From NCBI GenBank assembly GCA_016931415.1, contig JAFGEW010000016.1, positions 1 through 64,000 of the forward strand: 64,000 nucleotides of DNA, read 5' to 3'. The position numbers were made by a program, and so were the translations under genes. The DNA comes from Verrucomicrobiota bacterium (GTDB taxonomy: Bacteria; Auribacterota; JABMQX01; JAFGEW01). Below, piece by piece: positions 1 to 7,259 of this stretch. Positions within the stretch are counted from its first letter, which is position 1. The number at the start of each line of letters is the position of its first letter. The notes beneath the pieces are model-generated. The model was not told the origin of the DNA and did not search any database. It worked only from the letters and a program-made list of their open reading frames with translations.

Positions 1-276
1 CAGCACATGGCGCAGATGGCGGCCGAGGCGGGTTGCGCGGGAGTCGTGGCGTCGGCCCAAGAGCTCAAGCCCGTGCGCGAGGCCGTCGGCAACGACGTGC
101 TCATCGTGACGCCCGGCGTGCGCCCCGCGTGGGCGCAGAAGGACGACCAGAAGCGCACGATGACACCGCGCGAGGCGAGCGACGCCGGCGCCGATTACCT
201 GGTGATCGGCCGGCCCATCACGGCGCACAGGGACCCCGCCGAGGCGCTGCGCCTCATCCGCGAAGAGCTGACCTAA
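1..276 (+). CDS. pyrF: Orotidine 5'-phosphate decarboxylase, C-terminal part
   Basis: This is the 3' end of a gene that starts before the window. The 91 residues present carry the C-terminal signature of OMP decarboxylase: VTPGVRP followed by the phosphate-gripping segment DYLVIGRPIT and a final helix RLIREEL. The enzyme decarboxylates OMP to UMP, the last step of de novo pyrimidine synthesis in the cytoplasm. The catalytic Asp-Lys-Asp cluster lies upstream and cannot be checked. The family assignment is firm; completeness is unknown. Confidence 0.93.
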   Translation, partial: QHMAQMAAEAGCAGVVASAQELKPVREAVGNDVLIVTPGVRPAWAQKDDQKRTMTPREASDAGADYLVIGRPITAHRDPAEALRLIREELT

Positions 277-305
277 GGCGCTCCACGCCCGCACGAAACC
301 TGGCT

Positions 306-333
306 TTGCGGCGGGGCGTCGAAAGGGTAGAAT
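306..333 (+). promoter_or_regulatory. Putative sigma-70 promoter of the TPR gene
   Basis: TTGCGG and TAGAAT are separated by 16 bases in the gap after pyrF. The -10 box has 5 of 6 consensus bases and the -35 box 4 of 6. The predicted start near 340 leaves about 20 bases of leader before the ATG at 359. Confidence 0.45.
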
Positions 334-358
334 TGGCACGGACGATGAGGCCCCGCCA

Positions 359-1627
359 ATGAGACTCGCAGCCATAGCCGCGATCCTGCTCGCCGCGCTG
401 GCGCCGGCTAGCGCCGTGGCGAGCGAGTGGGACGACTACCTCGCCGGGAAGTTCCAGAACTTCGTTTGGGACGACGAGGTGCGCACCGGCTACGAGGCCT
501 ACGCCGCCCAGGACTACGAGGCGGCGGCCGAGGCGCTCACGACAGCCATCGACAAGGGCTGCAAGGACCCCGTCGTCGTGTTCCGTGCCGCATACGCGCT
601 CCGCGCCACGGGTCAGACCGACAAGGCGGCCGGCTACTTCACAGCCGCGGCTGCCCAGTTCGGTAAGGCCCGCACCGACCACCACTATCGACCTGAGGCG
701 CACTACTACCTCGCCGAGTTCTACGTCCAGCACGCCAAGCACGACGAGGCCGAGTGGGAGCTCGAGCAGGCTATCGAGCTCCGCAAGAATTTCGCCGAGG
801 CTTACCTGCTCTACGGCGACCTGTTCACCGCCCAAGGCAAGTACGCGTTCGCCGCCGAGAAGTACCGCCGCGCCCACGAGGTCGACCCGAAAAGCACCAA
901 GCCGCTCTACAACTTGGCCGTCACGCTGGTGCACGCGGGCAAGCTTGATGACGCCCGGGCCGCGATCGGCGAGGCGCGCAAGCTCGAGCCCGAGAACGAC
1001 AAGGTCGGCCTGCTCGCCGCGACGATTGCCCTCGCCGCCAAAGACCTTGACGGCGCGCACGCCGAATACGCTGCCATATACGTGCGCAACGCCGGGTCCA
1101 TCGACGCCCTCCTCGGCCTCGGCTACGTGGCGTGGCGCAGAGGCGAGTTCGACGAGGCAGCCACGCAGTACGCGGCCGTGCTGGAGCTCGAGCCGGACCA
1201 CATCGAGGCGGTCTACGGGCTGGGCCTCGCCGAGGCGAAGCTCGCCAAGACCGACGAGGCGATCGGCCACTTGCTGCGCGTTATTGAGATCCAGCCCAAC
1301 AACAAGAACGCCCACTACAACCTCGGCTCGCTGTATCAGAACAAAGGCGACTTCGACAAGGCCATCGAGCAGTACGGCGAGGTCATGAAGCTCGACCCGA
1401 ACGACCGGACACCCAACTACAACCTGGGCGTCATATTCATCCGTATGCGGCGCTACGCCGAGGCCCAGACCTACCTCGAGGAGGCTGTCGAGGCGTTCGG
1501 CGCCGACACGCAGTGGGGCCGCGCGGCACAACAGATGCTCGACCTGGTGATTCAGATCCGGCAGGACCGCCCGGTCGAGGTCGAGAAGGAGCTTGAGAAG
1601 CTCGACAAGGGCGGGCCGGCCGATTGA
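359..1627 (+). CDS. Exported TPR-repeat protein
   Basis: This 422-residue protein starts with a cleavable signal peptide (hydrophobic core AAIAAILLAAL, likely cleavage after AVA near residue 21). The rest is a run of about eight to nine tetratricopeptide repeats, regular from residue 130 onward with YNLG and consensus-like repeat ends such as ELEPDH and KLDPND. TPR solenoids bind partner proteins, so a periplasmic or envelope scaffold is likely. The specific partner cannot be read from the sequence. A GAGG box 8 bases upstream supports the ATG. It is probably monocistronic, since a separate promoter precedes the next gene. Confidence 0.85.
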   Translation: MRLAAIAAILLAALAPASAVASEWDDYLAGKFQNFVWDDEVRTGYEAYAAQDYEAAAEALTTAIDKGCKDPVVVFRAAYALRATGQTDKAAGYFTAAAAQFGKARTDHHYRPEAHYYLAEFYVQHAKHDEAEWELEQAIELRKNFAEAYLLYGDLFTAQGKYAFAAEKYRRAHEVDPKSTKPLYNLAVTLVHAGKLDDARAAIGEARKLEPENDKVGLLAATIALAAKDLDGAHAEYAAIYVRNAGSIDALLGLGYVAWRRGEFDEAATQYAAVLELEPDHIEAVYGLGLAEAKLAKTDEAIGHLLRVIEIQPNNKNAHYNLGSLYQNKGDFDKAIEQYGEVMKLDPNDRTPNYNLGVIFIRMRRYAEAQTYLEEAVEAFGADTQWGRAAQQMLDLVIQIRQDRPVEVEKELEKLDKGGPAD

Positions 1628-1666
1628 CGCCAACTCACGTGTTTCCAAATGGTAACGAAATCGGCA

Positions 1667-1695
1667 TTGACGCCGCCTGTCGCGCGGTGTATAGT
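1667..1695 (+). promoter_or_regulatory. Sigma-70 promoter of pseudopilin gene 1
   Basis: TTGACG, 17 bases, then TATAGT: both boxes match the sigma-70 consensus at 5 of 6 positions with ideal spacing. The start would fall near 1702, about 50 bases before the ATG at 1753. Confidence 0.75.
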
Positions 1696-1752
1696 AGACT
1701 GTGAGGGTGCTCAGGGAGAGAGACGCGACCCGCTTGGAAGGATGGAGTCCCG

Positions 1753-2439
1753 ATGAAACGAGAGCGATATGGCTTCACATTGATCGAACTGCTGGTGGTG
1801 ATCGCCATCATCGGCATCCTGGCCAGTATCATGCTCCCGGTGCTGGCGAGCGCGCGCACGCGGGCCAAGATCAACACGTGCAAGGTCAACATGCTCCAGT
1901 TCTCCAGGGACATCGACATGTACAAGATCAACTGGGACCAAGCCTACCCGAGCTACCTGTCCAACCTGCTCCGCAGCAAGGATACCAATCTGCCGACACC
2001 GAAGAACTACATCTGCCCGCTTGATTGGACCGACGGCAAGGACGGCGGTGTGCCGGACAAGGTGAAGAACACCAACACACTTTTCCTGAAAGACGCGCAA
2101 TACGACGAGACCGACGACACGGAGTTGAACACGGACTACAAGGACTGGCGCAACCAGCGCGTGAAGCGGTGCAGCTACCTGTACGAGTTCTGCGCGGCCA
2201 TCTGTAGTTGGGATCCGGAAAGCCCGCAGAGGCCCTGGTACGTGGTGAAGGAAGAGCAGATGAAGAAGGGCGCCGACGGCAAGTACGCCGGCGGCCACGT
2301 GCCCATAGTCCGCTGCTTCTGGCACGGCAAGCAGCAGAAGGACGGCACCGGCTATATCAAGGACAAGCAAGTGCTCAACGTTGCCGTCACGGATCGAAAC
2401 GTGTTCAATAGCAGCGCAAAGTGGGAGGATGATCTGTAG
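1753..2439 (+). CDS. Type II secretion/type IV pilus-like pseudopilin (DUF1559-type)
   Basis: The 228-residue protein begins with a class III prepilin leader: short basic MKRERYG, then the cleavage/methylation signature [16 protein letters not shown]. Prepilin peptidase would cut after the glycine and the phenylalanine would be methylated. The soluble domain has the layout of the large pseudopilin family of PVC bacteria, with cysteines (CPLDW, RCSYLYEFCAAICSW, VRCFWH) that could form disulfides. Such proteins enter T2SS-like pseudopili or surface fibres. The single gene has its own strong promoter and no secretion ATPase nearby, as is usual for this expanded family. The substrate is unknown. 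Confidence 0.88.
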   Translation: MKRERYGFTLIELLVVIAIIGILASIMLPVLASARTRAKINTCKVNMLQFSRDIDMYKINWDQAYPSYLSNLLRSKDTNLPTPKNYICPLDWTDGKDGGVPDKVKNTNTLFLKDAQYDETDDTELNTDYKDWRNQRVKRCSYLYEFCAAICSWDPESPQRPWYVVKEEQMKKGADGKYAGGHVPIVRCFWHGKQQKDGTGYIKDKQVLNVAVTDRNVFNSSAKWEDDL

Positions 2440-2529
2440 AAGCGCCTGAGTGAACGCGCCGCTGTTCTGTCGCTTATTCCCCTGAGCACATGCTCCCCTG
2501 TTCAACAACGAAGAGGAGCCTGCACGGTC

Positions 2530-3936
2530 GTGGCGATGAAAGCCCATCATCGGCTGGGACGGCCAAGATCACTGCGAGTCCTGGCCCTCGTGCCTGTCTT
2601 CCTGGTGTCCTCCTGTGCTGCGTCTCCCGCCCAAGAGACACTGGACTATGCCGAATGCCTATCCGGCCCGGCGAAGACACTCACAGCCAGCGTGGCCGAG
2701 ATCGACCGCGAGAGCGGAGACATCCAATGCACGGGCGGCGACGCCGCTCAGCCTCACCAACCTTTCACCTGGGAATGGGGGGATGGAGAACGGAGCACAG
2801 GTTTCTTCCCCCAGACGCACCGGTATAAGGACCGTAACAGGAACTACATCGTGAGCGTGACGTCTCACCACGCCGACGGCACGAGCGAAACGGAGAGCGT
2901 CCTTGTGCGCTTTGTCCCGTTCTCGCTGCCCGCCGGAACAACCGACCTCCTGAATGACACCCGCGTCGACATCCCGTCCAGAATGCTTCGCGTTCGCCCG
3001 ACCCGTGCTCCATACAACGTATCACCCAGCCTGACCATCTTCGACGACAGCTTCTTCACGGCATGCAATGGGGAGACCGTCGAGTACGTGCTGACCGTGG
3101 CGGCGGCGATCCAGATGGACCTTGCCAACAACAACGTGGTCAAGATCGACGAGCGGTTCGAGCAGGTGCTCCTCCGCGACCCCAAGTGGCGGGGGATGTA
3201 CTCGGTCTGGTATTCAGACCCCGTGTGTCTTGCGAGCGGTGATACTGGATTCCAGGGCACCATCGAGTGGTCCTCGTTCTTTCACGAGATGGGGCACAAC
3301 GTCACCCTGAACTCGCCCGCGGAGTATCACTGGGGATTCAAGCAGGATGGGTCGGCGAATACCATCTATTCGGAAACCCTAGCCCAGATCTTCCAGCATG
3401 CAACGGCGTATGAATTGGTCAACAACCGGGACACGTACGGAATCGGCCCCGATCTGGCGTTCGATATCGCACGGAGCCCCCGCGCCTCGATGGACATTGT
3501 GCGGCGCTCGTATGTGGATTACCGGAAGAACGGCTGCCGTTTCTGTTCCTGGAATGACGAAAAGACAGAACCCGACGAGACGGTTAACACATTCATGACC
3601 CTCGCCTACAAGTTCTTCGAGCACGCGGAGAAGGACGCACACGGCTATCAGGAGCCCGTGAAGCGGCTCATGGCCTTCCTGCAACGTTTCAATCCCGAAT
3701 GGGATAAGGGCTTCAGTGCACGGAGCAACAGCCCGCAAGCGGAGCAGTTCCGCGCAACACTGATGTCTGCCGCGCTCTCGTACGCCTTTGACAGAGATCT
3801 GCGGCAGGAGTTTCGTGAGCTGCTGTTCCCTATCGACGACGAGGTCTTCCGGCAGCTCATGGATTCCGGCACGGCCGGAGAGAGCAGCGCTCAGGAGGAA
3901 GGCGCTGATGCCAAGACCGATGAGCCGTCCCACTAG
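2530..3936 (+). CDS. Lipoprotein with PKD-like domain and HEXXH metallopeptidase motif
   Basis: A GTG start at 2530, preceded by GAGGAG, gives 468 residues; an in-frame ATG lies at 2536. The N-terminus is basic, then hydrophobic, ending in the lipobox VSSC, so outer-membrane or surface anchoring is likely. Residues about 45-125 look like a PKD/Ig-like beta domain (WEWGDGERS, typical of PKD WDFGDG). The middle holds HEMGH with a downstream glutamate in SETLAQ about 30 residues later, the arrangement of gluzincin zinc peptidases. It resembles M60-like glycan/mucin peptidases in general layout, but I cannot assign the family firmly. A role in degrading extracellular protein is inferred. Confidence 0.7.
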   Translation: MAMKAHHRLGRPRSLRVLALVPVFLVSSCAASPAQETLDYAECLSGPAKTLTASVAEIDRESGDIQCTGGDAAQPHQPFTWEWGDGERSTGFFPQTHRYKDRNRNYIVSVTSHHADGTSETESVLVRFVPFSLPAGTTDLLNDTRVDIPSRMLRVRPTRAPYNVSPSLTIFDDSFFTACNGETVEYVLTVAAAIQMDLANNNVVKIDERFEQVLLRDPKWRGMYSVWYSDPVCLASGDTGFQGTIEWSSFFHEMGHNVTLNSPAEYHWGFKQDGSANTIYSETLAQIFQHATAYELVNNRDTYGIGPDLAFDIARSPRASMDIVRRSYVDYRKNGCRFCSWNDEKTEPDETVNTFMTLAYKFFEHAEKDAHGYQEPVKRLMAFLQRFNPEWDKGFSARSNSPQAEQFRATLMSAALSYAFDRDLRQEFRELLFPIDDEVFRQLMDSGTAGESSAQEEGADAKTDEPSH

Positions 3937-3965
3937 GGCCGGGGTGCTCCCGGCGTCACCGGCCC
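3936..3965 (+). terminator. Hairpin between convergent genes
   Basis: GGGCCGG at 3936-3942 pairs with CCGGCCC at 3959-3965, and the plus strand continues TTCTCTG. It could end transcription of the lipoprotein gene. It overlaps the last codons of the convergent pseudouridine synthase gene. Confidence 0.45.
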
Positions 3966-4666
3966 TTCTCTGAGCAGCCTCTTCCCGGATCTGTCGGTGG
4001 CCACGGCCAGTCGGGCGGCGGCCCGGCGGCGATTTCGACGGTCTCGTTCCTCGTCGGGTGCCTGAAGCTGATCGCGCGTGCGTAGAGGGCGATGGCGCCG
4101 CTAGGAAGCGGCGCAGAGGCACCGTACTTGACGTCGCCGAGAATCGGATAACCAATGCCGGCCAGTTGCGCGCGGATCTGGTGGCTGCGGCCGGTTCTCG
4201 GCGTGATCTCGAGCAGGCTGATGCTCTTCGCCGTCCCCAGCATGCGGTAGTGAAGCTCTACCTCGCGCGCGCCCGGCGTGCCCGCCTTGACCAAGTGCGA
4301 CCGCCTCGCCTCCTCGTCCTTGAGCATGAGGCCGGTGAGTGTCTGCTCGGGAGGCTTCGGCGTGCCCTCGACGACGGCACGGTAGACCTTCTCGACACGG
4401 CCTTCGCGGAACTCGGCCGAGAGCCGTGCAGCCGCCTTCGAGGTTCGCGCGAACAGCAGCACGCCGGCCACAGGACGGTCGAGCCGGTGGACCAGGCCGA
4501 GGAAGACCTTGCCCGGCTTGGCGTACTTGTCCTTGAGCCAAGCCTTGGCGGCGTCGAGCAGCGTCGGGTCGCCCGTCTCGTCGCCTTGCGAAAGCACGCC
4601 GGCCGGTTTATAGACCGCGAGCAAGTGGTTATCCTCGTACAGGATCTCGAGATCACGCGCATCCAT
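3956..4666 (-). CDS. RluA-family pseudouridine synthase
   Basis: The 236-residue enzyme would convert uridine to pseudouridine in rRNA or tRNA. HRLDRPVAG contains the catalytic aspartate of the RluA family, and RTGRSHQIRAQL and YPILGDVKYG are the other family motifs. It lacks an N-terminal S4 RNA-binding domain, so it resembles the short RluA/TruC-type members; the target site cannot be predicted. The ATG at 4666 is chosen because GGGAG lies 9 bases upstream. The in-frame ATG at 4675 would sit directly on that box. It follows the metallo-hydrolase gene by about 20 bases and is probably co-transcribed. Confidence 0.88.
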   Translation of the reverse strand: MDARDLEILYEDNHLLAVYKPAGVLSQGDETGDPTLLDAAKAWLKDKYAKPGKVFLGLVHRLDRPVAGVLLFARTSKAAARLSAEFREGRVEKVYRAVVEGTPKPPEQTLTGLMLKDEEARRSHLVKAGTPGAREVELHYRMLGTAKSISLLEITPRTGRSHQIRAQLAGIGYPILGDVKYGASAPLPSGAIALYARAISFRHPTRNETVEIAAGPPPDWPWPPTDPGRGCSEKGR

Positions 4667-4685
4667 CGCGGTCATCTCCCGCCCG

Positions 4686-5528
4686 CTACTGCCCATCGAG
4701 TGGTGTGACCGCAAAGCGACCGTTGGCGGTCTTCTCGACGGTCGCAACGACGACCTCGGGGTCGTGGTAGAAGAACAGGCGCCATCCGCCCGCGGCGGCG
4801 CGGTCAAGAAACGCAAGCTTGTTGAGCAGGTTCTCCGCCGTGTGCATGTCGTAGGCTGCGTTGTAGTGCGTGCGTACGTGGTAGCTGGTCGGCATGAGGT
4901 CGCTCACGAACACCAGCACGTCACCGCCCGATTCGATGTGCACGACCTGGTGCGTGGGCGTGTGGCCGGAGACGATCTCAGTTCGGATGCCGGGCACGAT
5001 CTCCACGTCACCATCAACAAGATCCACGAGTCCTGCCTCATCGAGCGGGAGCAGCAGGCTTTGATCGTACGAGGTGTCTGTGGCGGCCGACGGGTGGAGG
5101 GCTTCCTCCCACTCGCGGCGCTGGACAATGTGACGGGCGTTCGGGAAAGCGGGCACGATCCCAGCGTCGGTTCGTACCGTGGCCGCGCCGCAGTGGTCGA
5201 AGTGCAAGTGTGTCAGCACGACGTGCGTGACCGCTTCCGGCTCGACGCCGGCGGCGCGCAGCGACGTGTCCAGCGTCACGTCGTCCGTGATGCCGTAGAT
5301 CTCGCGGTGTTTCTTCGCGAACCTGCGGCCCAGGCCGGCCTCGACAAGCACGATGTCGCCGCCGCGCCGGACGAGCAGGCAGTTGGTCGCAAGGCGGATG
5401 CGGTTCCGCTCGTCGGGCGGCATGAGGCGCTGCCAGAGCGGCTTGGGCACAACGCCGAACATGGCGCCGCCGTCCATCCAGAAGTCGCCGTCGCTGACGG
5501 TGCAGGCATCGAACTCGCCGATCTTCAT
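4686..5528 (-). CDS. Metallo-beta-lactamase-fold hydrolase
   Basis: This 280-residue protein has the MBL zinc site THLHFDHCG (HXHXDH), a following histidine in SGHTPTHQ, the bridging aspartate in VSDLMPT and a C-terminal histidine in FFYHDPE. The early segment and overall length resemble the quorum-quenching-lactonase/alkylsulfatase-like branch of soluble MBL hydrolases. The substrate is not predictable. It lies in the middle of a minus-strand trio, after the glycosyltransferase (gap about 30 bases) and before the pseudouridine synthase. Cytoplasmic: no signal peptide. Confidence 0.85.
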   Translation of the reverse strand: MKIGEFDACTVSDGDFWMDGGAMFGVVPKPLWQRLMPPDERNRIRLATNCLLVRRGGDIVLVEAGLGRRFAKKHREIYGITDDVTLDTSLRAAGVEPEAVTHVVLTHLHFDHCGAATVRTDAGIVPAFPNARHIVQRREWEEALHPSAATDTSYDQSLLLPLDEAGLVDLVDGDVEIVPGIRTEIVSGHTPTHQVVHIESGGDVLVFVSDLMPTSYHVRTHYNAAYDMHTAENLLNKLAFLDRAAAGGWRLFFYHDPEVVVATVEKTANGRFAVTPLDGQ

Positions 5529-5557
5529 CTCGCCGATCCCGTGATCCTGTCTGTTCG

Positions 5558-6988
5558 CTACGCGATGGCGGCGCGTTCCTCGTCGGAGATCGCCTTGAGC
5601 ACACGGTCGGCCACGCGGCGCACGTCGGCATTGACGGCACCGAGCGTCTCGAGGATGCGGCCCGACCACGTGTAGCCGCCGCTGAAGACGAGCTTGAGGC
5701 CGTTTTCGCGGATGCGACGCCGGTCGCGCGGGCTGAGGTGGTCCATGTCGACGATGCACCTCGCCAGCCGCTTGAGGTCCTTCGCCGCGTCTTTGACGAC
5801 GAATCCGTCGACACCATCGGTGACCTGCTCGGCCAAACCGCCGCCGTCGGACGGCACGACTAGCAACCCGCCCGACTTGCGCACGAGGAGCCGCACCTCG
5901 GCCGGGATGAGGCCAAACGGCTCGTTGAAGGCCAGGATCGGCACCGCGACCGTGTTCTTGTACTGGCTCAGGCAGGCGCAGTAGTCGAAGTCGAACGCAT
6001 TGATGACGCTCGCCGGGCGGCCGAGTGTGTCGGCGTGCGCCTCGAGCGCCGGATACGGCCCGAGGATGACGATCACGGGGTGGTACTCGTCGGGCAGGTG
6101 CTTCATCACGTCGAGGGTGAGCTCGAGCCGCTTGTACGGCACGGGGCGTCCGAAGCTGAGCACGAGCTTCTTGTCGAGCGGCACCTGGTAACGCTCGCGC
6201 CCGTCGGCGGCCAGCTTGTCGTTGTATCTCTTGATGGTGGCGACGATATCGCGCTCGCTGCGGACGCGGTACTTGCGGTCGAGCGGATCGACGCCGTTGC
6301 CCGTCGGCACGATGGTGGCGGGGTCGGCGGCGTAGTCCTTGACGAGATGGTCGCTGATGAACCGGCTGATCGTGCCGATGCGCACGTTCGGAAACCGCTT
6401 GGCCCAGTAGAAGCTCGCGTACTCGGCGCCGATCTTGTCGGGATCGACCGGCTCGCGGTCGTGCTTGAGCGTGGTCGAGTGCACGACGCGCAGCCATTGG
6501 ACCGATTCGTCGTTGTCCTGCATCGTGCCGTAGACGGGGCTCAGGATGAAGAATGTGTCGTGGCAGTAGACGACCGTCGCGCTGTGGTTGCGTGCGATCG
6601 ACCGGGCGATCGAGGCGCCGGCGGCGCTCTCGATCTTGATCTGTTCCATCGTGCCGAAGAAATCTTCGCCGCCGGGCCAGTTGGCCGAGACCGGGTGGCC
6701 GTTGGGCGAGCGGTTGAGCAGCGAGTAGTACTCGCCGCCCATCGCCCGGATCGCCTTGCGCGCCTTGGCGAGGAATGCTTCGTCGTAGTTGCGGTAGGTT
6801 GGGCCGAAGTGGGTCTCGACGAAGTAGGGCGCCAGCTTGATCCCTTCGGCCGCGAGCGCCTTGCGCACACGCGGCAGCGCGGCGAGATGCCCGCGGGTCA
6901 CGGTGCATACGCCGCCGCCGAGGGCGGCGATACCTTCGATGGTCAGATGGACAACGGCCAGGTCGAGCGTCGGTTTCGTTGTGGCCAT
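5558..6988 (-). CDS. GT-B fold glycosyltransferase (GT4-like)
   Basis: The 476-residue protein is a retaining GT-B enzyme. The C-terminal half has LVLSFGRPVPYKRLEL, the usual start of the nucleotide-sugar domain, and EPFGLIPAE, the EX7E motif, followed by PSDGGGLAEQVTDG. The N-terminal half includes a GGV loop near residue 25, typical of acceptor domains. Family relatives include trehalose and glycogen synthases and mannosyltransferases, so donor and acceptor remain open. The start is set by AGGAAAGGGAG just upstream of the ATG at 6988, with a good promoter further upstream. It heads the operon with the MBL hydrolase and pseudouridine synthase. Confidence 0.87.
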   Translation of the reverse strand: MATTKPTLDLAVVHLTIEGIAALGGGVCTVTRGHLAALPRVRKALAAEGIKLAPYFVETHFGPTYRNYDEAFLAKARKAIRAMGGEYYSLLNRSPNGHPVSANWPGGEDFFGTMEQIKIESAAGASIARSIARNHSATVVYCHDTFFILSPVYGTMQDNDESVQWLRVVHSTTLKHDREPVDPDKIGAEYASFYWAKRFPNVRIGTISRFISDHLVKDYAADPATIVPTGNGVDPLDRKYRVRSERDIVATIKRYNDKLAADGRERYQVPLDKKLVLSFGRPVPYKRLELTLDVMKHLPDEYHPVIVILGPYPALEAHADTLGRPASVINAFDFDYCACLSQYKNTVAVPILAFNEPFGLIPAEVRLLVRKSGGLLVVPSDGGGLAEQVTDGVDGFVVKDAAKDLKRLARCIVDMDHLSPRDRRRIRENGLKLVFSGGYTWSGRILETLGAVNADVRRVADRVLKAISDEERAAIA

Positions 6989-7082
6989 GCTGGCTCCCTT
7001 TCCTGCAGGACGGACTGGATTTCCCCGAACAGCATGTTGTGCGACCCGGTGGCCGCAACCCCGAAGCGGTCCCGGAGGCCGG

Positions 7083-7111
7083 AGTAAACCACAGCCCACC
7101 CGCAGTGTCAA
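7083..7111 (-). promoter_or_regulatory. Sigma-70 promoter of the glycosyltransferase operon
   Basis: On the minus strand TTGACA is followed after 17 bases by TTTACT. The -35 box is perfect and the -10 box has 4 of 6 consensus bases. The predicted start is about 85 bases before the ATG at 6988. Confidence 0.6.
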
Positions 7112-7152
7112 CACGAGCAGGCGAAGCGGGACGGCGGGCCGTCTATTGCCCC

Positions 7153-7181
7153 TTGACCTCAACGCGATCCAGGCGTTAGAT
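7153..7181 (+). promoter_or_regulatory. Possible sigma-70 promoter of the NHL-repeat gene
   Basis: TTGACC, 17 bases, TTAGAT (or TAGATC one base on). The -35 is good but the -10 is poor. It lies about 75 bases before the ATG at 7260, divergent from the glycosyltransferase promoter. Confidence 0.35.
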
Positions 7182-7259
7182 CAACGGCGGGGTCAGCGTG
7201 CAGCCGTCCTTTGCAGACCCCGCCCGCAAGGACATCGCTCGTTGAGGAAAGGGTTCGAC

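Noticed and set aside
254-1648. Long minus-strand open frame opposite the TPR gene
   Set aside because: A shadow of a GC-rich gene; the plus frame has clear TPR repeats and a signal peptide.
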